A DNA stretch of 10,646 bases, taken from Cyclobacteriaceae bacterium (lineage in GTDB: Bacteria; Bacteroidota; Bacteroidia; Cytophagales; Cyclobacteriaceae). The notes below the pieces were generated by a model. It was not told where the DNA came from and ran no database searches. It saw nothing but the letters and a program-made list of their open reading frames with translations. Positions within the stretch are counted from its first letter, which is position 1. Each line of letters starts with the position of its first letter. A program made the position numbers and the translations under genes. Shown here in pieces: positions 1-7,789 of the stretch. The stretch is from positions 1 through 10,646 of the forward strand of contig JALOMY010000064.1 of the NCBI GenBank assembly GCA_025455225.1, in the 5' to 3' direction.

Positions 1-458
1 AGCTGGTGAAAAAATTTGCGTGGGTAACTGTTCCTGAAAATCTTCATGGCCAGGTCAAGAGAGCCCTGGAATTCAGAATTCAGTCGTTCCATGAACAAAT
101 ACGACAGACTTTCGTGTTTAATTCCCGGCAGCAAGGAGTCTTCGAGGGCATGCGAAAGCGGCCCATGGCCAATATCGTGGAGGAGAATAGCGATCTGTGA
201 TGCTTCAAATTCCTGGTCACTAATTTCAATTCCCTTTTCCCGGAGGTTTTTCAAAACGATTCCCATCAGGTGCAGGGCACCGAGGGCATGTTGGAAGCGG
301 GTATGCTGAGCGGAAGGATAAACCAGGTCGGTAAGCCCTAATTGTTTGATGTGCCGGAGTCGCTGAAACCAGGGGTGTTCAATGATGTCGAAGATCAGTT
401 CACCCGGAATTTTTATGAACCCATAAACCGGGTCATTGATAATTTTCTTTTTGTTCAA
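1..458 (-). CDS. HD-superfamily phosphohydrolase, N-terminal part (runs off left edge)
   Basis: Only the first 152 codons plus two bases are in the window; the C-terminal part lies beyond base 1. The family hydrolyses phosphoester bonds, often of nucleotides (relatives include dGTPase-like enzymes), using a metal held by His/Asp residues. Visible motifs are RFQHALG (residues 54-60, metal His57) and LLHDIGHGPLSH (92-103, His94-Asp95 and His98); the last metal Asp would lie outside the window. The N-terminal segment NDPVYGFIKIP is typical of the YdhJ-like HD family, whose members are roughly 400 residues. The start is TTG at 458-456: an in-frame TAA at 479-477 excludes anything longer, no ATG occurs before residue 65, and no Shine-Dalgarno sequence is seen. 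The gene is divergent from porX, 41 bp away. From memory, this gene often sits beside lpxD and porX in Bacteroidota; that cannot be checked here. Substrate unknown. Confidence 0.88.
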   Translation of the reverse strand, partial: MNKKKIINDPVYGFIKIPGELIFDIIEHPWFQRLRHIKQLGLTDLVYPSAQHTRFQHALGALHLMGIVLKNLREKGIEISDQEFEASQIAILLHDIGHGPLSHALEDSLLPGIKHESLSYLFMERLNSEFQGSLDLAMKIFRNSYPRKFFHQ

Positions 459-499
459 GCGGGAAGACGATATTCTTTAACTTCGTAAAAAATAGATGT

Positions 500-2062
500 A
501 TGCAAAGATATAGCATTTTGTGGGTGGATGATGAAATTGATTTGTTGAAACCGCATATTTTATTCCTGGAGCAACGGGGCTACGACATTACCCCGGTTAA
601 CAACGGCTCGGATGCCATCGAGTTATGTGAGTCGAAGAATTATGATGTCGTATTTCTTGATGAAAACATGCCAGGACTTTCGGGCCTGGAAGTGTTGGAT
701 GTGATTAAAGGCCGTAAACCGAACTTACCGGTGGTTATGATCACCAAAAATGAAGAAGAGCACATCATGGAAGAAGCGATAGGTGCCCAGATTGCCGATT
801 ACCTGATTAAACCCCTTAACCCGAACCAGATTCTGCTTTCAGTGAAAAAGCTTCTTGATAACAAGCGGCTGATCATTGAAAAAACCAACCTTTCTTATCA
901 GCAGGAATTCAGGAAAATAAGCATGGCATTTATGGATGAAATGAACCATGAACAATGGGCAGAAATTTATAAAAAGCTGGTTTACTGGGAACTGCAACTT
1001 GATCAATCAGATAATAAGGACATGAGCGATGTGCTGGATGCCCAGAAAACTGAAGCCAATTCCAACTTTGCACGGTTTATCATTCGTAATTACGACCGCT
1101 GGTTAAACGATGCCAGTGTGGAGAAACCGTTGCTCTCACATCAACTGATGAAGCGTAAGGTTTTTCCATTAATCGGGAAGGAAACTTCAACCTTTCTGAT
1201 TGTGATTGATAACCTGAGGTTTGATCAATGGAAAATTCTGGAACCAATAATTAATGATTATTATTCGGTTGAACGCGAAGAAACCTATTATTCGATATTA
1301 CCTACAACAACTGCGTACGCACGAAATGCCATTTTTTCGGGTATGCTTCCGGTTGAGATGGCCAAAAGCCATCCGGATTTATGGATTGGCGAAGATGAAG
1401 ATGAGGGTAAGAATAATTTTGAAGAGGAATTTCTGGAGAAACAACTTCGCAGAAATAATCTGAATATTAAATTCTCCTATCATAAAATTAAAAACCTGGA
1501 GGAGGGCAGAAGCCTTGCAGAATCGGTACACAATTTATTCTCCAATAATCTCAATGTAATCGTTTATAATTTTGTCGACATGCTTTCACATGCAAGAACC
1601 GATATGGCTATGATACGCGAACTTGCACCGGATGAGTCGGCTTATCGTTCAATTACACGTTCATGGTTCCTGCATTCCCCTTTACTTGAGATCATTAAAA
1701 CCATCTCCCAGAGGAAGGCGAAGGTGATAATTACCACCGATCACGGTACCATACGGGTTAAGCGGCCATTTAAAATAATTGGCGATCGCAGCGTCAATAC
1801 CAACTTACGGTATAAGCAAGGAAAGAATCTGGGATTTGAAGGCGATAAGATCATGCAGGTAAATAAACCTGAACGGCTCTTCCTGCCCAAAGTTAATGTT
1901 TCGACTACCTATGTATTTGCCACCGAAGATCAGTTTTTTGCCTATCCGAATAACTACAATTACTACGTTAATTTTTACAAGGATACCTTTCAGCATGGTG
2001 GTGTGAGTTTAGAAGAAATGATAATCCCCCTAATTTTCTTAAATTCGAAGAATGCAATCTGA
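500..2062 (+). CDS. porX: PorX: response regulator with PglZ-domain effector, type IX secretion regulator
   Basis: A 520-residue cytoplasmic two-component regulator. Residues 1-120 are a CheY-like receiver: acidic pocket Asp10-Asp11, phosphoacceptor Asp54 in FLDENMPG, Thr82 and Lys104-Pro105. A helical linker of about 100 residues follows. From about 230 to 520 there is a PglZ/alkaline-phosphatase-fold domain with apparently complete metal ligands: Asp237 (IDNLRFDQW), Thr271 (TTTAYARN), Asp360 and His364 (DMLSH), Asp414-His415 (TDHGT) and His499 (QHGG). In Porphyromonas and other Bacteroidota, PorX works with the kinase PorY and controls type IX secretion genes partly through the sigma factor SigP; its PglZ domain has been reported to cleave oligonucleotides. 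There is no DNA-binding domain. No porY or sigP is visible here. The gene overlaps tsaE by 11 bp, suggesting a porX-tsaE-ald-like transcript. A TTG at 451 and TATTCTTT at 471 only loosely resemble a Bacteroidota promoter. ATG at 500 fits the usual PorX N-terminus. Confidence 0.93.
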   Translation: MQRYSILWVDDEIDLLKPHILFLEQRGYDITPVNNGSDAIELCESKNYDVVFLDENMPGLSGLEVLDVIKGRKPNLPVVMITKNEEEHIMEEAIGAQIADYLIKPLNPNQILLSVKKLLDNKRLIIEKTNLSYQQEFRKISMAFMDEMNHEQWAEIYKKLVYWELQLDQSDNKDMSDVLDAQKTEANSNFARFIIRNYDRWLNDASVEKPLLSHQLMKRKVFPLIGKETSTFLIVIDNLRFDQWKILEPIINDYYSVEREETYYSILPTTTAYARNAIFSGMLPVEMAKSHPDLWIGEDEDEGKNNFEEEFLEKQLRRNNLNIKFSYHKIKNLEEGRSLAESVHNLFSNNLNVIVYNFVDMLSHARTDMAMIRELAPDESAYRSITRSWFLHSPLLEIIKTISQRKAKVIITTDHGTIRVKRPFKIIGDRSVNTNLRYKQGKNLGFEGDKIMQVNKPERLFLPKVNVSTTYVFATEDQFFAYPNNYNYYVNFYKDTFQHGGVSLEEMIIPLIFLNSKNAI

Positions 2063-2525
2063 TGTAATGGATCACACGAAAGTGATCTTCCGGGAGGTAA
2101 CGGTAAACGGCTTGCCTGAAGTGGCCAGACGCATTGTTGAGTTGATGGATAATTGCCGGGTTGCCATTTTTCAGGGTGAAATGGGTTCCGGGAAAACGAC
2201 ACTTATTAAAGCCATTGGCGGTGTTCTGAATGTACAAGATACCATGAGCAGCCCCACATTTTCGATCGTTAACGAATATAGAACCTCAGGAGGCGGGGTT
2301 ATTTATCATTTTGATCTATACAGAATAAAGTCAGAAGCAGAGGCACGCGATATTGGAACTGAAGAGTATCTGTATTCAGGAAAATTTTGCTTTATTGAAT
2401 GGGCAGAAAAAATACAATCGTTGCTGCCTAACCAGTATGCAGTAATTGCAATTGAAACCACCGATGCATCTCACCGAACAATAGAATTTTCAATTCATGG
2501 CAGAGAAGAAAAAGACCGGGTTTGA
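2052..2525 (+). CDS. tsaE: tRNA threonylcarbamoyladenosine biosynthesis ATPase TsaE
   Basis: TsaE is the small P-loop ATPase that works with TsaB and TsaD to install the threonylcarbamoyl group on A37 of ANN-decoding tRNAs (t6A) in the cytoplasm. The 157-residue length is normal. Visible motifs are Walker A GEMGSGKT (residues 42-49), the SSPTFSIVNEY switch segment (66-76), the HFDLYR motif with Asp88 (86-91) and the family's IEWAEK motif (115-120, Glu116-Trp117). ATG at 2052 overlaps the porX end by 11 bp; a second ATG at 2067 (residue 6) would leave a 4-bp gap and is also plausible. The 3' end overlaps the next gene by 29 bp. The tight packing suggests cotranscription and translational coupling with porX, although nothing in the protein points to a role in secretion. 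Confidence 0.95.
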   Translation: MQSDVMDHTKVIFREVTVNGLPEVARRIVELMDNCRVAIFQGEMGSGKTTLIKAIGGVLNVQDTMSSPTFSIVNEYRTSGGGVIYHFDLYRIKSEAEARDIGTEEYLYSGKFCFIEWAEKIQSLLPNQYAVIAIETTDASHRTIEFSIHGREEKDRV

Positions 2526-3720
2526 AACCCTGGCGCGCACCAGCTTAGCTCCGCAGGAACAACTGCTTGCTGTAAAAAAAGGAAAGCATTCATTTTTTAT
2601 TGGCCTTCCACGGGAGATTTCGCTGCAGGAAAACCGAATTACATTAACGCCTGATGCAGTTGCTTTACTTGTTAACAACGGCCATGAAGTTTGGGTAGAA
2701 GCTAAGGCTGGAATCGGATCCAAATTCACCGATCAGCAATACAGCGAAGCGGGAGCTAAAATTGTTTATTCCCAACAAGAGGTTTACAAAGCGGATGTCA
2801 TTTTAAAGATTGAACCGCCTACACTGGAAGAGATTGAGTGGATGCATCCCGGTCAAACGCTGATCTCAGCAATACAACTTGGGCACCTCAAACCGGAGTA
2901 TGTTCAGGCCCTTATGAAGAAGAAAGTAACCGCGCTTGCCTTTGAATTCATTGAAGATAAAGTAGGTGGTATGCCGATCATCCGGGCCATGAGTGAGATT
3001 GCCGGCAGCAGTGTGATGCTGATTGCGGCCGAGTATTTAAGTACCGCTCATGGAGGCAGGGGTGTTATATTGGGCGGAATTACCGGGGTGCCCCCTACAA
3101 AGGTGGTTATTATTGGCGCAGGTACAGTAGCCGAATACTCCGCTCGCGCTGCCCTGGGCATGGGTGCCGATGTCCAGATTTTTGACAACCATCTTTACAA
3201 ACTCAGACGAATTAAGCACTTACTAGGACACCAGATTTATACATCTACCATTGATACCCTTACGCTGAGTGAGTCATTAAAGACTGCAGACGTGGTAATC
3301 GGTGCACTGCGTGCCGAAAAAGGCAGAGCCCGCGTTGTGGTTACCGAAGAAATGGTGAGCAAGATGCGGCCCGATTCGTTGATCATTGATTTGAGTATTG
3401 ACCAGGGCGGGTGTGTGGAAACCTCAGAAATTACCAGTCTCGACCAACCGGTTTTCAGGAAATACGATGTGATTCACTATTGTGTTCCTAATGTGGCGTC
3501 ACGTGTTGCACACACTGCCACCACAGCACTTAGCAATATTTTCACACCAACCATTCTGCGGGCTGCCGAAGAAGGAGGCCTCGAAGAGATGGTATTTCTG
3601 CATTCGTGGTTTATGAAGGGCGTTTATACCTTTAAAGGAAACCTGACCAACGAGTCACTGGCCAGACGGTTTTCCATGAAGTATAAAAACATTGAACTAA
3701 TCCTGGCAGCTCGTTTTTGA
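2497..3720 (+). CDS. Alanine dehydrogenase / NAD(P) transhydrogenase alpha-family protein
   Basis: A 407-residue NAD(H)-dependent enzyme of the AlaDH/PNT family; Bacteroidota members are usually annotated alanine dehydrogenase (L-alanine + NAD+ to pyruvate + ammonia + NADH). A leader of about 33 residues precedes the family start at FIGLPREISLQENR (34-47). The Rossmann motif is GAGTVAEYSA (207-216) with the distal acid in QIFD, and IDQGGCVET begins at Ile301 (Asp302). By my manual alignment Arg47 and Lys104 match the substrate-binding Arg15 and Lys75 of characterised enzymes and Asp302 matches Asp270. The position of catalytic His96, however, is occupied by Gln127 (context SAIQLGH), with His130 nearby, and this segment resembles transhydrogenase alpha. 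The exact reaction is therefore less certain than the family. The start codon lies inside tsaE (29-bp overlap); the long leader is, from memory, normal for Bacteroidota homologues, which supports this start. The stop is 7 bp from the convergent valS stop. Confidence 0.85.
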   Translation: MAEKKKTGFETLARTSLAPQEQLLAVKKGKHSFFIGLPREISLQENRITLTPDAVALLVNNGHEVWVEAKAGIGSKFTDQQYSEAGAKIVYSQQEVYKADVILKIEPPTLEEIEWMHPGQTLISAIQLGHLKPEYVQALMKKKVTALAFEFIEDKVGGMPIIRAMSEIAGSSVMLIAAEYLSTAHGGRGVILGGITGVPPTKVVIIGAGTVAEYSARAALGMGADVQIFDNHLYKLRRIKHLLGHQIYTSTIDTLTLSESLKTADVVIGALRAEKGRARVVVTEEMVSKMRPDSLIIDLSIDQGGCVETSEITSLDQPVFRKYDVIHYCVPNVASRVAHTATTALSNIFTPTILRAAEEGGLEEMVFLHSWFMKGVYTFKGNLTNESLARRFSMKYKNIELILAARF

Positions 3721-3727
3721 TGGGGCC

Positions 3728-6358
3728 TTATAAGCGGGCCAGATTCTCCTGCAAGACTTTTATTTTTGCTTCTGCATCTGATTTTTTCCTGCGCTCATTT
3801 TCAAGGACGTTAGCAGGTGCACTGCTTACAAAGCGTTCATTGTCTAATTTTTTATTAACCGAAGCCAGAAATCCCAACTGGTAATCGAGTTCTTTCTGTA
3901 AAGCTTCACGGTCTTTTTCAGCATCTATTTTACCGCTTAACGGAATAGAGAATTCAGACGATTTAACCATGAATGAAGTTGAGCCTTCCTTAGGAAGTGT
4001 ACCAAAGTTGATTGAACTTAGATTACCTAATTTTTCAACAACCGGCCAAAACCGATCGATCATCAGGTCATCGGATTTCTTTACGTTGAGGGTTAAAGGT
4101 TCCTTGGGTGAAATGCCTTTCGCGTTCCTTATGTTTCGAATCTCGGTTATTACTGAGAAAGAATTTTCAGCTTCCTTCAACAGGTGCTGATTTGATGTCG
4201 CAGGCTGTGGCCAACTGGCAACGATAATGCAATTGGAAGACTGTCGTTCATTTAATTCGTGCCATAATTCTTCCGTAATAAACGGCATAAACGGATGAAG
4301 TGCCTTCAATACGGTTTCAAAGAATGCAATGGTCTGTTCGTAGGTTCTGGCATCAATGGGTTTACCGAATTCTGGTTTGATTATTTCCAGGTACCAGGAA
4401 CAGAAGTCATCCCAGGTTAGTTTATAAATCGTAAGCAGAGCATCGGAGATGCGGTAGCGGTTGAAATGATCATTCAATTCAGTCAATGCATAATTAAGTT
4501 TACTGGTAAACCAATCAGCAGCTACCTGGTTGATTTGCGGTTGGTCAATGGTTTCAACGGACCATCCTTTTACCAAACGGAAGGCATTCCAGATTTTATT
4601 GGCAAAGTTCCTACCTTGTTCAATCAGTTTCTCATCATACAATAAATCATTTCCAGCGGGCGAACTGAATAGCATTCCTGTTCGAACCGCATCGGCTCCA
4701 TAAGTAGCAATAAGTTCAAGCGGATCAGGAGAGTTACCCAGCGATTTGGACATCTTTCTCCCTAGTTTATCACGAACTATTCCGGTAAGGTATACATTCC
4801 GGAAAGGTTTTTCCTGGCGGTATTCATAACCGGCAATAATCATTCGGGCGACCCAGAAAAATAAAATTTCAGGTGCAGTAATCAGGTCGTTGGTTGGATA
4901 GTAATAATTGAGGTCTCGGTTTCCTTTGTTTGACGGATCTTTAAAAACCGAAGTATCAAAAACAGCAATGGGCCATAACCAGCTGGAAAACCAGGTGTCG
5001 AGTACATCCTGATCTTGTTCAATTTTCGCATGACGTAAGCCTTTTTGTTTGAATAGCTTCAACGCTTCCTCGTGAGTTTTGGCAACAACGAATTCTCCGT
5101 CTTCATTATACCAGGCCGGTATTCGGTGGCCCCACCACAACTGACGTGAAATGCACCAGTCACGAACATTGGCCATCCAATGATGATAGGTGTTTTTGAA
5201 TTTCGGGGGAATCAGCTGGATATCATCATTCATTACATGTTCAAGAGCCGGTTTGGTCACGGTATCCATTTTAAGAAACCATTGCAAGGATAAACGCGGC
5301 TCAATTACAGCATCTGTTCTTTCAGAAAAACCGACATTGCTGGTATAGTCTTCTACCTTGGCCAGGTAATTCTGTTCCTCCAGCAGTTTGGCAATTTTTT
5401 TACGAGCGATAAACCGGTCTTCGCCCACCAGGATTTGTGCCTTTTCATTTAAGGTTCCATCCTCATTCAGGATATCGATTACCTCAAGATGGTGCTTCTT
5501 TCCAAGTTCATAGTCATTGATATCGTGGGCCGGTGTAACTTTTAAGCACCCCGTTCCAAAATCCATGGTTACGTATTCGTCCTCAATAATTGGAATGGCA
5601 CGGTTAATTAATGGGATAAAAGCTCGCTTACCTTTAAGATGACGGTACCGTACATCATTCGGATTAATACAGATCGCTGTATCGGCCATAATCGTTTCCG
5701 GCCGAACCGTGGCAATCGTAACAAATTCAGAAGGATTTCCTTCAATGGGATACTTGATGTAATAGAGCCTGGATTGAACATCGCGGTAATTCACTTCATC
5801 ATCCGAAAGGGCAGTTTTGCCAACCGGATCCCAGTTCACCATTCGCAAACCGCGGTAGATGTATCCTTTGTTAAACAGATCAATAAACACATCAATAACA
5901 GCTTCATAATAGTCCGGATCCATGGTGAATGCAGTTCGCTGCCAGTCGCATGATGCACCCAATTTTTTTAGTTGCTCGAGAATGATGCCACCGTATTTTT
6001 CCTTCCATTCCCAGGCATATTTCAGGAATTCTTCGCGTGTGAGATCCGATTTTTTAATGCCTTTTTCACGAAGCATGGCAACCACTTTGGCTTCGGTGGC
6101 TATCGAAGCATGATCGGTGCCGGGTACCCAGCATGCTTCTTTACCTTCCATGCGGGCTTTTCGGGTCAATACATCCTGAATGGTATTATTGAGCATATGC
6201 CCCATATGCAACACACCGGTTACATTGGGAGGAGGGATTACGATGGTAAAGGGTTCTTTCTCAGGGTTGGGTTCCGAATGAAAGAAACCGTTCTCCATCC
6301 AATAGGAATACCATTTGTCTTCTACGGCTGCAGGATTGTATTTAGTTGATAAAGACAT
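3728..6358 (-). CDS. valS: Valyl-tRNA synthetase
   Basis: Cytoplasmic class I synthetase that charges tRNA-Val with valine and edits misactivated threonine. From ATG at 6358 it has 876 residues, normal for the family. Motifs: PPPNVTGVLHMGH with the HIGH box as HMGH (51-54), GTDHASIATE (80-89), CP1 editing domain from about 200 with TVRPET (217-222) and a GTGCLKVTPAHD segment, KMSKS (535-539), an anticodon-binding helical domain and a charged C-terminal coiled coil (roughly 810-876). The frame stays open to a TTG at 6382, but that TTG is the last three bases of a promoter -7 box (TATTTTTG, 6387-6380), so the downstream ATG is preferred; it gives the typical N-terminus MSLSTKYNP. The gene converges on the dehydrogenase gene, and no convincing terminator is visible in the 7-bp gap. 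It has its own promoter 3' of the rsmF-like gene, so it need not depend on read-through. Confidence 0.97.
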   Translation of the reverse strand: MSLSTKYNPAAVEDKWYSYWMENGFFHSEPNPEKEPFTIVIPPPNVTGVLHMGHMLNNTIQDVLTRKARMEGKEACWVPGTDHASIATEAKVVAMLREKGIKKSDLTREEFLKYAWEWKEKYGGIILEQLKKLGASCDWQRTAFTMDPDYYEAVIDVFIDLFNKGYIYRGLRMVNWDPVGKTALSDDEVNYRDVQSRLYYIKYPIEGNPSEFVTIATVRPETIMADTAICINPNDVRYRHLKGKRAFIPLINRAIPIIEDEYVTMDFGTGCLKVTPAHDINDYELGKKHHLEVIDILNEDGTLNEKAQILVGEDRFIARKKIAKLLEEQNYLAKVEDYTSNVGFSERTDAVIEPRLSLQWFLKMDTVTKPALEHVMNDDIQLIPPKFKNTYHHWMANVRDWCISRQLWWGHRIPAWYNEDGEFVVAKTHEEALKLFKQKGLRHAKIEQDQDVLDTWFSSWLWPIAVFDTSVFKDPSNKGNRDLNYYYPTNDLITAPEILFFWVARMIIAGYEYRQEKPFRNVYLTGIVRDKLGRKMSKSLGNSPDPLELIATYGADAVRTGMLFSSPAGNDLLYDEKLIEQGRNFANKIWNAFRLVKGWSVETIDQPQINQVAADWFTSKLNYALTELNDHFNRYRISDALLTIYKLTWDDFCSWYLEIIKPEFGKPIDARTYEQTIAFFETVLKALHPFMPFITEELWHELNERQSSNCIIVASWPQPATSNQHLLKEAENSFSVITEIRNIRNAKGISPKEPLTLNVKKSDDLMIDRFWPVVEKLGNLSSINFGTLPKEGSTSFMVKSSEFSIPLSGKIDAEKDREALQKELDYQLGFLASVNKKLDNERFVSSAPANVLENERRKKSDAEAKIKVLQENLARL

Positions 6359-6379
6359 GCGTTGAATAAAATTGAGGGG

Positions 6380-6410
6380 CAAAAATACGGTTAGGGTTTC
6401 AGGGTTACAA
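6380..6410 (-). promoter_or_regulatory. Bacteroidota-type promoter for valS
   Basis: On the minus strand, TTG at 6410-6408 is followed after exactly 20 bases by TATTTTTG at 6387-6380. This matches the Bacteroidota primary sigma consensus (TTG near -33, TAnnTTTG near -7) with full identity in the conserved bases. Transcription would begin around 6373, giving an untranslated leader of about 15 bases before ATG 6358. It lies in the 72-bp gap between the rsmF-like stop and valS. The match comes from the sequence alone; no start-site data are available. Confidence 0.65.
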
Positions 6411-6430
6411 GTGGCGCACGCAACCGAAGA

Positions 6431-7789
6431 TTAGAGGTTGCGGATGCGCCATTCCTTTGGGTAGAGGTTGTTGATACGATGATCGAGGATATTAACCCAG
6501 CCTAAAGGAATTGAATCATAGGTAACCAGGCCAAAACCCCTGTTATGATACGGAATTGACAGAGCCTCCTTGCGAAGAAAGTTTAAAGCTTCTTCTTTGT
6601 TTAATTCGATTTGTGTGAAATGGTTTCCGTTCAAATGAACCGAAAGCGCCAATGCGTGATCCGGAACAAGTTTATTTCCTTTGAGTTCTGCAAGTGGGGT
6701 TCCAGCCTGAATTACCCGAAAGTGTTGCTGAAAATAATGACTGATATCGGTCAATGATTTGGTTTGAATGGTAACTTTTTGATTCTTTAAATCAAAATTA
6801 AACTGATCGGGTTGGCGAATCCATTTGAATAATTCATCCGGTATTTTACTTTTTTGTTGCCCGTGATCACGTTTGATTTTTACTAAAGTTTCATGTTCAT
6901 TCTCTCTTTTCTGAATCAATGAAATAAAAAATCCTTCACCCTGAAGAAGGTGAGAATAGAAGCGGTAACCAAACCGATTATCAAATTTAACTTCTTCAAC
7001 ACCCCACGCTTGGTTGAGTTCCAGAGAAAGGGAATTCCAACTATGATTTTTTCCAAGCCATGTTAAGTTATCCTCATTTTCCAATTCATTATACGTACAG
7101 GTGCTGTAAATAATAATTCCATTGAATTTTAATGCTGGCCAAATATCTTCCAGGATGCGCTGTTGTCGCCTGGCACATAACTCTACGTGGTTCACCGACC
7201 ACTCTTTCATGGCTTCCGGGTCCTTACGGAATAATCCTTCACCCGAACAGGGAGCATCCAGTACAATCACATCAAAGAATCCGGTGAGCTTTTGAAAATC
7301 ACGTGCATCGTTATTCGTAATCACTACATTAGGGTAGCCCCACTTCGTCAGATTTTCGTTGAGTATGGATGCTCGGGTACGTATTACTTCGTTTGAAACA
7401 AGCAGGCTTTCCGGATGCAGAAGACTGAGAAGGTGTGTTGATTTACCACCCGGTGCAGCGCAGAGGTCAAGTACTTTTATTGGATTTTTATCAAGGTTAA
7501 GCTGAAGGACAACCTGTTCCAGAAACATTGAACTGGCCTCCTGCACGTAATAGGCCCCTGCATGAAAGGATGGATCAAGGGTAAAGACCGGCCGTTCATC
7601 CAGGTAGAAGCCATATGAACTCCAGGGAACGGAATTCTGGTATTTTGCTTTAGACTTCAATGGATTAACACGAATGCTTATAGGTGAAGTCTTTTGAAGG
7701 GCTTGAGAAAAATCAGGAAAGTAATTGCCCAACTGCTGTTGCATGCGGATTGAAAAGTCTGCAGGAAGTTTGATTAAATTATCCGCCAT
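6431..7789 (-). CDS. RsmF-like 16S rRNA m5C methyltransferase (NOL1/NOP2/Sun family)
   Basis: A SAM-dependent RNA cytosine-C5 methyltransferase of 452 residues, acting on rRNA in the cytoplasm. An N-terminal RNA-binding segment contains ISIRVNPLK (37-45) and QEASSMF (83-89). The Rossmann catalytic core has the SAM motif LDLCAAPGGKST (107-118), Asp161 in NNDARDF, DAPCSGEG with Cys181 (178-185) and YSTCTY with Cys231 (228-233). These are the two cysteines used for product release and for covalent attack on cytosine. The part after about residue 290 fits the C-terminal RNA-binding extension of the RsmF/YebU branch, including the usual closing GLVTYDSIPLGWVN-like segment. Length and extension favour RsmF over RsmB, but the exact target cytosine is not proven. 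ATG at 7789 gives a full-length N-terminus. It is divergent from fahA across 72 bp and upstream of valS on the same strand. Confidence 0.9.
   Translation of the reverse strand: MADNLIKLPADFSIRMQQQLGNYFPDFSQALQKTSPISIRVNPLKSKAKYQNSVPWSSYGFYLDERPVFTLDPSFHAGAYYVQEASSMFLEQVVLQLNLDKNPIKVLDLCAAPGGKSTHLLSLLHPESLLVSNEVIRTRASILNENLTKWGYPNVVITNNDARDFQKLTGFFDVIVLDAPCSGEGLFRKDPEAMKEWSVNHVELCARRQQRILEDIWPALKFNGIIIYSTCTYNELENEDNLTWLGKNHSWNSLSLELNQAWGVEEVKFDNRFGYRFYSHLLQGEGFFISLIQKRENEHETLVKIKRDHGQQKSKIPDELFKWIRQPDQFNFDLKNQKVTIQTKSLTDISHYFQQHFRVIQAGTPLAELKGNKLVPDHALALSVHLNGNHFTQIELNKEEALNFLRKEALSIPYHNRGFGLVTYDSIPLGWVNILDHRINNLYPKEWRIRNL

Noticed and set aside
6..309. Two short + strand open frames at the left edge
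   Set aside because: They lie antisense to the HD phosphohydrolase, whose conserved motifs cover the whole stretch.
471..494. Promoter boxes in the 41-bp HD/porX divergent gap (TATTCTTT at 471 on +; TATTTTTT at 494-487 on -)
   Set aside because: Both boxes deviate from TAnnTTTG; the + strand one has a TTG only 17 bases away (451-453), and the - strand one has no TTG at the right distance. Too weak to annotate.
3718..3745. GGCC-TTATAAGCG-GGCC possible bidirectional terminator between the dehydrogenase and valS stops
   Set aside because: The stem is only 4 bp with a mismatch on extension, and there is no T-tract on either strand.
5639..6349. Open frames of 63-125 codons on the + strand inside valS
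   Set aside because: They are antisense to a fully conserved synthetase, lack recognisable motifs and are explained by the codon use of valS.
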